From Sulfuriferula sp047300855 (lineage in GTDB: Bacteria > Pseudomonadota > Gammaproteobacteria > Burkholderiales > Sulfuriferulaceae), in NCBI RefSeq assembly GCF_047300855.1, contig NZ_CP170197.1, positions 868,001 to 932,000 on the forward strand: 64,000 nucleotides of DNA. Direction: 5' to 3'. The first letter of the stretch is position 1. The number at the start of each line of letters is the position of its first letter. Position numbers and translations under genes: made by a program. Positions 1 to 7,631 of the stretch are shown piece by piece. The notes beneath the pieces are model-generated. The model had not been told where the DNA came from, made no database searches, and worked only from the letters and a program-made list of their open reading frames with translations.

Positions 1-1
1 G

Positions 2-84
2 CACGAAAAGCACGGAAATATTCCAAGCGGTAGCGCATGGATGCATGGCCTGATCAATGCAATCTTCCTTTCGTGACTTTCGTG
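2..84. repeat. Imperfect inverted repeat, CACGAAA type
   Basis: The left arm (2-24, beginning CACGAAAAGCACGG) is largely the reverse complement of the right arm (62-84, ending TTTCGTGACTTTCGTG). It lies just after the stop codon of the minus-strand queD gene. It resembles in design the inverted repeats at 9670-9726 and 19513-19612, which also place two purine-rich/pyrimidine-rich phrases face to face in an intergenic gap. It could be a transcript-end hairpin or a dispersed repeat. The arms are imperfect and there is no clear T-tract. Confidence 0.45.
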
Positions 85-113
85 TTTTTTGTGGACCAAC
101 TGCTTTTCCGGGA

Positions 114-560
114 TTATTCCCCTGGCATGCAATCCGCCCAGTTGTTGGGTGTTTCGTAGATGCGCACCTGTTTCAGGCGCAGGTGGTTGCCATACGTATC
201 CCGGTAGGCGGGATTGAGAATGTCGAAAGCGATTTGCGCAAGATTTTCAACCGTCGGCACCACTTCGAGAATAACGGTTTTGTGGTTCGGCAAACTCGCC
301 AGAAAGTCGCACACCACCTTGTCGCCGCGATATGCCAGGAATGCGTGATCCCACGCGTCCACCAATTGCTCCTTGGCGATGCGTTTGACGTCGGAAAAGT
401 CCATCACCATACCCTGTGCGGATTGTCCTTCGGCTGTAATGATGTCGCCGGACAGCGTGATTTCAATCGCGTAGCGATGCCCGTGCAAATGTTTGCACTG
501 GCTGGTGTGGTTGGGGATACGATGCCCGGCGTCGAATTCCAGGCGGCGGGTGATAAGCAT
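114..560 (-). CDS. queD: 6-carboxy-5,6,7,8-tetrahydropterin synthase / 6-pyruvoyltetrahydropterin synthase family (QueD)
   Basis: This 148-residue protein belongs to the QueD/PTPS family, which converts dihydroneopterin triphosphate to carboxy-tetrahydropterin in queuosine (7-deazaguanine) synthesis in the cytoplasm. The zinc ligands are visible: His13 in FDAGHR and His26/His28 in HLHGH. Cys22 in SQCKHLHGH is the expected catalytic cysteine. A Glu follows near the C-terminus in RIYETPNN. The ATG at 560 is preferred because the family begins right before the first beta strand (LITRRLEFDAGH); an upstream TTG at 596 would add 12 residues that do not look conserved. The gene stands alone here with no other queuosine gene next to it. 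The folate-type PTPS function is the main alternative. Confidence 0.9.
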   Translation of the reverse strand: MLITRRLEFDAGHRIPNHTSQCKHLHGHRYAIEITLSGDIITAEGQSAQGMVMDFSDVKRIAKEQLVDAWDHAFLAYRGDKVVCDFLASLPNHKTVILEVVPTVENLAQIAFDILNPAYRDTYGNHLRLKQVRIYETPNNWADCMPGE

Positions 561-700
561 GTGGATGCGGGTCGTGAGCGAATGAAGGGTTGCCAATTAT
601 ATCTTGCTGGCGTTTTTATTGCCTTGTCGCATAAGCGCACCTGTGCCGAGCGTCAACCAGGCCTCCGTGTTTCCCCCGGCGCACGATGCAGGGCCGGAAT

Positions 701-729
701 TTGACAGGACCAAGCCAAATAAATATTTA
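701..729 (+). promoter_or_regulatory. Putative sigma70 promoter of the small lipoprotein gene
   Basis: A perfect -35 box TTGACA (701-706) is followed after 17 bases by a weak -10 TATTTA (724-729). The predicted start is near 737, giving a leader of about 70 bases to the ATG at 809. The -10 match is only partial. Confidence 0.4.
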
Positions 730-808
730 TCTGCTTGCAGAATAAAACAGGCTGCCTGGCTGTTCATTCCCTTGCAAGACCCTGCACTTCAATTTAAAGG
801 AGAGAAAA

Positions 809-1174
809 ATGTACCGTATCGCAAAATATCTGGCCGCTGCCCTGTTTGCCCTGGCCTTTGCAGGCTGCGCCAGCTACCAGCCAGCCATGATGTCGGGGGG
901 CGTGTTAACAGATAGCGCCGGAATGACGCTTTATACTTTCGACAAAGACACCGCCAATAGCGGCAAAAGCGCCTGCTACGGCCCGTGCGCCGCACTGTGG
1001 CCACCGGCCGCCGCAACCGGTAGCTTGGGCGGCGACTATTCTGCCATCACCCGCGATGACGGGACCAGGCAGCTGGCTTATAAAGGCAAGCCGGTATACC
1101 TGTTCGCCAAGGACCAAAAACCCGGCGACAAGCTGGGTGATAACGTTAAAGACGTGTGGCACGTGATCCGCTAG
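809..1174 (+). CDS. Small lipoprotein with secreted-repeat (lipoprotein_15 / COG4315-like) fold
   Basis: This 121-residue exported lipoprotein has unknown function. It has a basic n-region, a hydrophobic stretch and a lipobox ending in FAGC at Cys20, so it should be lipidated and membrane anchored. The body shows two units typical of the 'secreted repeat of unknown function' family: GGVLTDSAGMTLYTFDKD with CYGPCAALWPP, and TRQLAYKGKPVYLFAKD ending in KDVWHVIR. The pair of cysteines in the first unit is usual for the family. A strong AAAGGAG ribosome site lies about 7 bases upstream of the ATG. Conserved neighbours do not indicate a role. Family membership is read from motif style. Confidence 0.8.
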   Translation: MYRIAKYLAAALFALAFAGCASYQPAMMSGGVLTDSAGMTLYTFDKDTANSGKSACYGPCAALWPPAAATGSLGGDYSAITRDDGTRQLAYKGKPVYLFAKDQKPGDKLGDNVKDVWHVIR

Positions 1175-1206
1175 AAAAGCACGGGTTAAAAATGGCGCTC
1201 ACTTGA

Positions 1207-1253
1207 AAAAAGCTCCCATTACGCTTGATCTATTCGACAAGCATTTTGGGAGC
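1207..1253 (-). terminator. Rho-independent terminator of the PRC-barrel gene
   Basis: The arms GCTCCCA (1212-1218) and TGGGAGC (1247-1253) enclose a second GCTTG/CAAGC stem. Read on the minus strand the hairpin is followed directly by TTTTTTCAAG, a good U-tract. It lies downstream of the minus-strand gene ending at 1284 and between two convergent genes, so it may also stop plus-strand transcription. Confidence 0.8.
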
Positions 1254-1283
1254 CGGCTTTCTTCAGGCCCAGACGAGTGAGGA

Positions 1284-1700
1284 TTAAAGGGGATCGTCGT
1301 AATAGGGGCTGGTGCCATAGTAGCTATGGATACCTGTTGCCCAAGTGGTGTCAGCCATATTCGGCCAATGATCCTTATCGAAACCAGGTGCGTCCTTGAG
1401 GCGTTCCTTTTCCACGTTCAAAATAAAACGCTTATTCACAGTGTCCAGAGTCAAGGCATTCCAGGGGACCGCAAATAATTTTTCGCCCATACCAAGAAAT
1501 CCGCCAAATGACAACACGGCATAGGCAATTCTACCGCTGCGCATGTCCAGCATGATTTCCTTGATGTCTCCGAGATCCTCTTCCCTATGGTTATAGACAT
1601 CTTCGCCTATTAAAGTATCGGCGCCCATCAGGGATGGGCCTGGGCCGGTTGCATCGCCAGATTTATACATGCCATACGTATCGCGATCAAGATAACTCAT
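1284..1700 (-). CDS. PRC-barrel domain protein
   Basis: This is a protein of about 138 residues. The core reads like a PRC-barrel domain: SLMGADTLIGEDVYN at residues ~20-35, then a DLGDIKEIMLDMRSGR segment and YAVLSFGGFLGMGEKLFAVPW. PRC-barrel proteins of this stand-alone type are usually soluble and often stress- or membrane-associated, with no assigned reaction. The ATG at 1700 is chosen because a GGAGAAA site precedes it and the family start (SYLDRDTYG) follows. An upstream start at 1802 would add 34 unconserved residues. A clear terminator follows the gene at 1207-1253. Confidence 0.8.
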   Translation of the reverse strand: MSYLDRDTYGMYKSGDATGPGPSLMGADTLIGEDVYNHREEDLGDIKEIMLDMRSGRIAYAVLSFGGFLGMGEKLFAVPWNALTLDTVNKRFILNVEKERLKDAPGFDKDHWPNMADTTWATGIHSYYGTSPYYDDPL

Positions 1701-1840
1701 GAGGGTTTCTCCATTTAAGTAAGAGATCCCAGCATAAGTTCGAAGACGTGTATGGTCTGTTCGATCCCTCACATTGCCTGGAGAAATTTTTTTCCAATCC
1801 AAAGAGTCTTATGAAAGCCGGGGCTAGATCATTCTTCTTT

Positions 1841-2899
1841 TCATGTGTCAGGCTGATGCGACAACCTCTCGTCGAGGAACCGCAGCAGTGCGACGATGAC
1901 GGTCAGCAGTACCGGCCCGATGATCACGCCGATCATGCCAAATGCCGAGACGCCGCCGATGACGCCGACGAATACGGCGAGTGTCGACACCGGCGCCCGC
2001 CTCGAAATCAGCAACGGCCGCACCAGATTGTCGGAGACCGACACGCCCGTGCCCCAGATCAACATGAAGATCGCCCCGTCCCACTGTGAAGTGGCGGCCA
2101 GGAAAATGGCCGTCGGCACCCATACGATGGCCGTGCCGCCTACCGGCAGCAGCGCAAAAGCCGCCGCCAGCACGCCGAACACGACGGCTGAGGACAACCC
2201 CGCGATAGCGAAGCCGATACCCACGAGGGCGCCCTGGAAGAGGGCGGTCAAGACCTCGCCGTAGACCACGGCACGGGTCGTGTCGCCAACCAGCTTGAGC
2301 AACTCGCTCTTGCGCTGCGGTTCCATCGGTACCAGGCGCACCACGCGGCCAAGCATCTGGCGGCCGTCGCGTAGCAGAAAGAACAGCAGGAACAGCATCA
2401 TGAGGAAGTGGACGAACGTGGTCAGGGCACCGAGCACGAAGTTACCGCCTCTGGCCGCCAGTGACTGCAGCAACATCTGAGCGCCGCTGACCAGCCACGC
2501 ATCAATTTGTTCGGTTGTAGCGGCGAGGTTATGGCGCAGCCACTCGGCAACGCTGCCGATGAAGGGATTGTGTTCCAGTTGCGCGAGTAGACTGGTGTTG
2601 AAGCGCAGCGGCTGTTGTTGCAGGCGCACGGCCAGAGCCGCGACCTGATTCGCGAATGCCGCGCCAAGGCTGAGCAGGGGGCCCGCGAGCAGGACGGGCA
2701 CCAGCACGGTGATGATTCCCGCCGACAGGTTGGCGCGTCCCTTCAGCTTGCGCATCAGCCAGCTCTGCATCGGCGCCAGCAGGTAAGCGAGACAGATGCT
2801 CCAGGCCAGCGCGCCCCAGAAGGGCGCAAGCATGCCGTACAGGGCGAGGGCGCAGAGGGCCGCGACGACGATCACGAAGTCCCTGGTATAGTGGTCCAA
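1841..2899 (-). CDS. AI-2E family transporter (PerM/YdiK-like membrane protein)
   Basis: This 352-residue polytopic inner-membrane protein belongs to the AI-2E/UPF0118 family, whose members act as permeases or cation/proton antiporters; the substrate here is unknown. Two hydrophobic hairpins lie at the N-terminus (residues ~8-35 and 60-85), followed by a soluble amphipathic region and a block of membrane segments from ~150 to 335. The family signature of glycine-rich helices is seen in LFQGALVGIGFAIAG and in GVIGGVSAFGMIGVIIGPV. The start is a TTG at 2899 with AAGGAG five bases upstream; no better ATG lies nearby. Confidence 0.85.
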   Translation of the reverse strand: MDHYTRDFVIVVAALCALALYGMLAPFWGALAWSICLAYLLAPMQSWLMRKLKGRANLSAGIITVLVPVLLAGPLLSLGAAFANQVAALAVRLQQQPLRFNTSLLAQLEHNPFIGSVAEWLRHNLAATTEQIDAWLVSGAQMLLQSLAARGGNFVLGALTTFVHFLMMLFLLFFLLRDGRQMLGRVVRLVPMEPQRKSELLKLVGDTTRAVVYGEVLTALFQGALVGIGFAIAGLSSAVVFGVLAAAFALLPVGGTAIVWVPTAIFLAATSQWDGAIFMLIWGTGVSVSDNLVRPLLISRRAPVSTLAVFVGVIGGVSAFGMIGVIIGPVLLTVIVALLRFLDERLSHQPDT

Positions 2900-3047
2900 G
2901 TTTACTCCTTGGGAAACGTTGGGCCAGTTTTGGCGGGATGATTCGACTACCCCGCGCCTGAATCTGCCACGATCCGGTCAGGTAATCGAAGTCCCATGGC
3001 GGAACGCGGTTGGACCTTCGTCTGGCCTGAAGTTTAGAACGCGTTTT

Positions 3048-3305
3048 TCAAGGCAGCTTGGCAGTAACGCATTTAATGCCTGTTATGCCGGAACCTTGTG
3101 CAGCGATCGTTTGGCACGCCAATGTTTGGCGTGACGATGGCTCATGGAACCAGGCAGTGCTGGCATTTCCGCTCGAAGAGACGCCGATGGGTACCCAGCT
3201 GGGCGTGGCGTTGATCTGGGACCGGGCAGCCGGCGACCAGAATATTGCGGGCCCGATCAGCAATAACGCTCCAATCATCAAGAAGTAAACGTTTCGTATA
3301 CTCAT
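3048..3305 (-). CDS. Small secreted protein of unknown function
   Basis: This 85-residue protein has a hydrophobic N-terminal segment (residues ~6-28, FLMIGALLLIGPAIF), so it is exported or membrane anchored. The mature part contains STAWFHEPSSRQTLACQT and ends GIKCVTAKLP, with two cysteines. This pattern (a WF.... segment, then two Cys around a Gly-rich turn) is common in short uncharacterised proteobacterial secreted proteins. A GGAGG site lies 5-7 bases before the ATG at 3305, which favours this strand over the overlapping plus-strand frame. The function is not known. Confidence 0.55.
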   Translation of the reverse strand: MSIRNVYFLMIGALLLIGPAIFWSPAARSQINATPSWVPIGVSSSGNASTAWFHEPSSRQTLACQTIAAQGSGITGIKCVTAKLP

Positions 3306-3545
3306 GCGTAGCCTCCAGTCTGTGGTAGAGCGCGAGTGTGTAGTGCTGCGGCTTCAAGCGCGCCCAACCGACTCGAAGGCAGTACGGCGCAAAGCTGATT
3401 GTTATAGTGCCTGCACGCATCATGCCATTGTGTTTTGTTGATATGCAATGGCTTTTATCGCGTGCCGTACGCAAATCGTCACTGAATCGCCCCGCTTTTT
3501 CTAGGCACTTCACGCGCCTTAAACTGAGGGCCACCAGGAGGTGTC
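3306..3545. other. Intergenic region with no gene recognised
   Basis: I see no convincing coding frame. The end of the stretch carries AGGAGGTG just before the ATG of the transposase-like scrap at 3546, and the start carries the ribosome site of the minus-strand gene at 3305. Confidence 0.4.
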
Positions 3546-3731
3546 ATGAGCAGGCTGCAGCGTTACACAGAAGAGTTCAAGCATGAAGCAGCCGTCAAAC
3601 ACTTACTGACGTTTGCTTTTACCGAGAGCCCAATTCGCCCGGTCTGCGCCGCGGCCGTGTTTAGCGCCGCGCTACGGTTGGCGCATCACTGGTTGGCGGT
3701 TAATGGCAGTTTGGGACAGCGCCGCCCTTGA
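3546..3731 (+). pseudogene. N-terminal fragment of an IS3-type transposase OrfA
   Basis: The frame begins MSRLQRYTEEFKHEA, which matches the start of IS3-family OrfA helix-turn-helix proteins (usually KRYSEEFKxEAV). It has a near-perfect AGGAGG site upstream. Resemblance ends after about 20 residues; the rest up to the stop at 3731 is not transposase-like and overlaps the zinc-finger gene on the other strand. No inverted repeats or OrfB are nearby. I read it as the remains of an old insertion. Confidence 0.5.
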
Positions 3732-3906
3732 GCACGTACAGCGTGCCGCAGTAGGGGCACAGCGCTTCGCCTTTGACTTCGATCGGCAGGAACACGCGCG
3801 GGTGCGAGTCCCAGGCGATCATGTTCGGCATCGGGCAATGCAGCGGCAGATCGCTGCTGCTGACTTCGATGATGCGCTGGGTGTTTTCGTGTAGCACTTG
3901 AGTCAT
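3700..3906 (-). CDS. CHCC zinc-finger protein (zf-CHCC family)
   Basis: This 68-residue protein carries a zf-CHCC type domain, related to the zinc-binding part of the complex I NDUFS6 subunit. Ligands are visible as LHCPMP, then a histidine in WDSHPRVFLP, and CPYCG near the C-terminus. The gene lies 10 bases downstream of ilvE on the same strand, an order seen in many betaproteobacteria. The family is conserved but its precise role is unclear; a structural or redox-related zinc site is the usual suggestion. It starts at ATG 3906 with GGGA upstream. Confidence 0.85.
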   Translation of the reverse strand: MTQVLHENTQRIIEVSSSDLPLHCPMPNMIAWDSHPRVFLPIEVKGEALCPYCGTLYVLKGGAVPNCH

Positions 3907-3916
3907 GATGGGTCCC

Positions 3917-4837
3917 TTAAATGTAGCTGAGCCAGCCGGCGTGTTTCGGGTCTTTGCCGGTCACGCAATCGAAGTACATTTTCTGCAGTTGCGTGGTGAT
4001 GGGGCCGCGCGAGCCATTGCCGATAGCGCGATTGTCGAGTTCGCGGATCGGCGTGACTTCGGCGGCGGTGCCGGTGAAAAAAGCTTCGTCGGCGCTGTAT
4101 ACCTCGTCGCGGGTGATGCGTTTTTCCACCACTTGCAGGCCGATTTCGCCGGCCAGTTGCACGATGGTGTCGCGCGTGATGCCTTCCAGCGCGCTGGTCA
4201 GGTCGGGGGTGATGAGCTTGCCGTTACGCACGATGAATACGTTCTCGCCCGAGCCTTCGGCAACGAAACCGTCCACGTCCAGCAGCAGCGCTTCCTGATA
4301 GCCGTCCTGAGCGGCTTCCTGGTGCGCCAGGATGGAGTTCATGTAGTTGCCGTTGGCCTTGGCCTTGCACATGGTGACATTGACGTGGTGGCGTGCAAAC
4401 GACGACGTCTTCACACGGATGCCGTGCTCCAGCGCTTCTGCGCCCATGTACGCGCCCCAGGTCCAGGCGGCGACGATGACGTGTGTGGACAGGGTCTTGG
4501 CGGAAATGCCCATGGCCTCTGCGCCGTAGAACGCCATCGGGCGCAGGTAGGCGGATTCGAGCTTGTTGTCGCGCACCGCGGAGAGCTGGGCAGCAGTGAT
4601 GGTAGCTTTGTCGAACGGCATTTTCATGCCGAGGATGTGGGCCGAGCGGAACAGGCGGTCGGTGTGCTCCTGCAAGCGGAAAATCGCGGTGCCCTGGTCG
4701 GTTTTGTAGGCACGCACGCCTTCGAATACGCCCATGCCGTAATGCAGGGTGTGGGTGAGGACGTGGGTGGTGGCGTCGCGCCAGGGCACCATTTTGCCGT
4801 CGTACCAGATAAAACCATCGCGGTCCGCCATTGACAT
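3917..4837 (-). CDS. ilvE: Branched-chain amino acid aminotransferase
   Basis: This 306-residue fold-type IV PLP enzyme catalyses the last transamination in Leu, Ile and Val synthesis (2-oxo acid + glutamate). Typical elements are THTLHYGMGVFEGVRAY near the N-terminus (residues ~27-43), the catalytic-lysine region KAKANGNYMNS (~160) and the cofactor/substrate loop VAEGSGENVFIV (~195). The length is usual for the family. It lies between glnE upstream and the zf-CHCC gene downstream, with about 57 bases and 10 bases between them, so it is probably co-transcribed. A GGAG site precedes the ATG at 4837. Confidence 0.95.
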   Translation of the reverse strand: MSMADRDGFIWYDGKMVPWRDATTHVLTHTLHYGMGVFEGVRAYKTDQGTAIFRLQEHTDRLFRSAHILGMKMPFDKATITAAQLSAVRDNKLESAYLRPMAFYGAEAMGISAKTLSTHVIVAAWTWGAYMGAEALEHGIRVKTSSFARHHVNVTMCKAKANGNYMNSILAHQEAAQDGYQEALLLDVDGFVAEGSGENVFIVRNGKLITPDLTSALEGITRDTIVQLAGEIGLQVVEKRITRDEVYSADEAFFTGTAAEVTPIRELDNRAIGNGSRGPITTQLQKMYFDCVTGKDPKHAGWLSYI

Positions 4838-4894
4838 TGCAGCAACTCCAAAGACTTGTAAAAGGGAAATTGTAACCGATTCGGCGCGCTCCGG

Positions 4895-7570
4895 TTATCC
4901 GAAAAGTATGCCCCAGAGCCGCCTGACTGCTGCCGCATGGTCAGCGACCTGCATCGGCTCGATGCGTGCGGTCTGCGCGCTCTGCAGGCGTAACGCATGC
5001 TGCAGGCGGCGGAATTCGCGGTAGGCGTTGCGCACTGCCTCAGCGTCGCCGGCCGGAATCAGCTCCAGCTCGGCAGCAAGCCTGAGCAAGGCGAGGTTGC
5101 CGCTGTTTCGGGTGAGTTCGGGATGGTGCGCGGCGTGGGCGAGCACCAGGTATTGCACCATGAATTCCACGTCCACGATGCCGCCGGCGTCGTGTTTGAG
5201 GTCGAACAGATCGCTGCGATTGGGATGGCCGTCATGCATTTTCCGGCGCATGGCGAGCACGTCTTCGCGCAGTTTGGCGGGGTCGCGCGGCTGGGAGAGG
5301 ATGTCGCAGCGGATACGCTCGAACGCGGCACCTACGGCGGCGTCGCCCGCCACGTAGCGGGCGCGGGTCAACGCCTGGTGTTCCCAGGTCCAGGCGTGGC
5401 CGTGCTGGTATTGGCTGAATGCCTCGACGCTGCTGACCAGCAGGCCGGCCGCGCCGTCCGGGCGCAGACGCAGATCGGTCTCGTAGAGTATGCCGGCGGA
5501 GGTGGTGCTGCCCAGCCAGGTGTTGATGCGCTGGGCAAGGCGCGCATAGTGCTCGGCGGCTGCGGGCGCGGGGTCGTCGTAGAGAAACACCAGGTCGAGG
5601 TCGGAGGCATAGCCCATCTCGCGCCCGCCCAGCTTGCCGTAGCCGATGACGGCAAAGGCTGGCGTAGCGCGGTGGCGATTGCGCACGCCTGCCCACGCCA
5701 GTGGCAGGGTGGCCGACAAAATCAGCGCGGCCAGATCGGAGAGATGGTCGGACAGGGTCTCCAGCGCCAGCACGCCGGCCAGGTCTTGCGCCAGCAGGTG
5801 AAAGGTGACGCGCTGACGGAACTGGCGCATGGCGTCCATCTGGCGTTCGGTGTCGCCGCTGTGGGTGTCCATCAGGGTTTGCAGTTCGTCGCCCAGCGCC
5901 GGCCAGTCCGGTGCTGCGTAAAGCACGCGGGTGTCGAGCAGTTCGTCCAGCAGCATCGGGTTGCGCGCCAGATACTGCGCCGCCCACGGACTGGCTGCGC
6001 ACAACGCGGCCACGCGCTGCAGGGTGGCGGGGTATTCCACCAGCAGCGCCAGGTAGGAATCGCGCCGCGCCACGGTTTCCAGCAGATCGAGGATGCGCGC
6101 CAGCGTGGCATCGGGCGGGCTGCAACCGGCAGCGACTTCGATCAGCGCCGGCATCAGCGTGTCAAAGCGCGCGCGATTGCTGGCGGGCAAGGTGGTATAG
6201 CGGGTGCTGGAGCGGATCTGGCGCAGGCGGTTGCAGACTTCGGAGGGCACGCTGTAGCCAAGCTTGGCCAGGGTCGCCAGCGCATCGGCGTCTTCCAGCG
6301 CGCCCTGCCACAGCCCGGCCAGCGGGTGGCTGCCGCCGTCCGCCTGCGGGGCGGCGAATACCTGGTCGAAGTGGCGCGACACTTGGCTGCGATGGGCGTT
6401 GAGCGCGGCCAGAAAAGCCGGGTAATTGGCGTACCCCATGCTGGTGGCGATGCGCGTCTGGTCGTCCGGTTGAATCGGCAGCATCTGGGTCTGCGCGTCG
6501 TCGAGGTATTGCAGGCGGTGCTCCAGATTGCGCAAAAAAACATAGGCCGCCTGCAACTCGGCCACCACGTTTTCCGGCAACAGGCCGCGCGCCGCCAGCA
6601 GGGGCAGCACCGCCAGCAACGAGCGGGTTTGCAGCACGGGCACCCGGCCGCCGCGGATCAACTGGAATACCTGTGCGATAAATTCGATTTCGCGGATGCC
6701 GCCCGGCCCCAGTTTGATATTGTCGGCACGGTCGCGGCGGATGACTTCGCGGCGAATCTGCGTGTGCAGTTCGCGCATTGCGGCAAGGGCATTGAAGTCC
6801 AGATACTTGCGGAACACGAACGGGCGGATGATCTGGTCGAGCTCCGCCAGCCGGGTGCCGGTCAACGCGCGCCCCTTGATCCACGCGTAGCGTTCCCACT
6901 CGCGGCCGTGGGCTACGAGGTAGTCCTCGAATGCGGCATAACTCATCGCCAGCGGCCCGGCGTCGCCCCATGGACGCAGGCGCATGTCCACACGGAACAC
7001 GAAGCCGTCGGCGGTCAGGTCGGAAATCGCCAGGCCGAGTTTTTTGCCGAGCAGGATGAAAAAATCGTGGTGGGAAATGGGCTTGGCGCCGGTGGTTTCG
7101 CCTTGTTCCGGATAGAGGTAGATGAGGTCGATGTCCGACGAGACATTCAGCTCGCGCCCGCCCAGCTTGCCCATCCCCACCACCACCAGTTGCATGTCGC
7201 TGCCGTCCGGATTTTTCGGCATGCCGTGTTTCTGCGCCAGCCAGGCGCTGTGGTGGGCGAGGGCGAACCGCAGTGTGGTTTCGGCCAGATCGGTGCAGGT
7301 GCCCATGACTTCGGCCAAGTCCGCCAGGCCGCCAAGGTCGCGCACAATCAGCCGCGCCATCACCGCCTGGCGTAGTTTGCGCAGTGCGGTGCTGAGCGCG
7401 GCCTCGTCGCCGGGCGCGGCAGCCTGCAACTGCGCCTGCATGGTATCCGCGTCGAATGGTCGATCGAGTCCGCTGGCGAGGCTGTGGACGAATTGCGCAT
7501 CTGCAGCCAGCAGACGCGTCAAATAATGTGAATGAGAGGCGGCGCGTTCTATCATGTGATGTGCGGGCAT
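4895..7570 (-). CDS. glnE: Bifunctional glutamine synthetase adenylyltransferase/deadenylylase
   Basis: This 891-residue GlnE adds or removes AMP on glutamine synthetase in response to PII, controlling nitrogen assimilation. Both nucleotidyltransferase halves are present with intact metal-binding motifs: GMGKLGGRELNVSSDIDLIY (residues ~132-151, deadenylylase side) and GYGKLGGREMGYASDLDLVF (~640, adenylylase side). The protein is slightly shorter than the enterobacterial one at its N-terminus. Two in-frame ATGs (7570 and 7555) are possible starts. The gene is divergent from acs, with only about 60 bases between the start codons. Confidence 0.95.
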   Translation of the reverse strand: MPAHHMIERAASHSHYLTRLLAADAQFVHSLASGLDRPFDADTMQAQLQAAAPGDEAALSTALRKLRQAVMARLIVRDLGGLADLAEVMGTCTDLAETTLRFALAHHSAWLAQKHGMPKNPDGSDMQLVVVGMGKLGGRELNVSSDIDLIYLYPEQGETTGAKPISHHDFFILLGKKLGLAISDLTADGFVFRVDMRLRPWGDAGPLAMSYAAFEDYLVAHGREWERYAWIKGRALTGTRLAELDQIIRPFVFRKYLDFNALAAMRELHTQIRREVIRRDRADNIKLGPGGIREIEFIAQVFQLIRGGRVPVLQTRSLLAVLPLLAARGLLPENVVAELQAAYVFLRNLEHRLQYLDDAQTQMLPIQPDDQTRIATSMGYANYPAFLAALNAHRSQVSRHFDQVFAAPQADGGSHPLAGLWQGALEDADALATLAKLGYSVPSEVCNRLRQIRSSTRYTTLPASNRARFDTLMPALIEVAAGCSPPDATLARILDLLETVARRDSYLALLVEYPATLQRVAALCAASPWAAQYLARNPMLLDELLDTRVLYAAPDWPALGDELQTLMDTHSGDTERQMDAMRQFRQRVTFHLLAQDLAGVLALETLSDHLSDLAALILSATLPLAWAGVRNRHRATPAFAVIGYGKLGGREMGYASDLDLVFLYDDPAPAAAEHYARLAQRINTWLGSTTSAGILYETDLRLRPDGAAGLLVSSVEAFSQYQHGHAWTWEHQALTRARYVAGDAAVGAAFERIRCDILSQPRDPAKLREDVLAMRRKMHDGHPNRSDLFDLKHDAGGIVDVEFMVQYLVLAHAAHHPELTRNSGNLALLRLAAELELIPAGDAEAVRNAYREFRRLQHALRLQSAQTARIEPMQVADHAAAVRRLWGILFG

Positions 7571-7573
7571 GGT

Positions 7574-7603
7574 GTGCTTCGGGTTAAAATGGTTTTTTAT
7601 ACT
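7574..7603 (+). promoter_or_regulatory. Putative promoter of acs
   Basis: A good -10 TATACT (7598-7603) lies about 28 bases upstream of the acs start. The matching -35 position (7575-7580, TGCTTC) is poor, so an activator may be needed. The site overlaps the beginning of the divergent glnE gene region. Confidence 0.35.
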
Positions 7604-7631
7604 GCGTATCAGAATAATTCAGGAGCCCCGC

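Noticed and set aside
3058..3288. Plus-strand 76-residue frame opposite the small secreted protein
   Set aside because: No ribosome site or signal peptide. The minus strand has GGAGG and a convincing exported protein.
4997..7375. 792-residue open frame on the plus strand opposite glnE
   Set aside because: It is the antisense shadow of glnE in GC-rich DNA: no domain, His/Gln/Arg-rich composition, and the minus strand has clear catalytic motifs.
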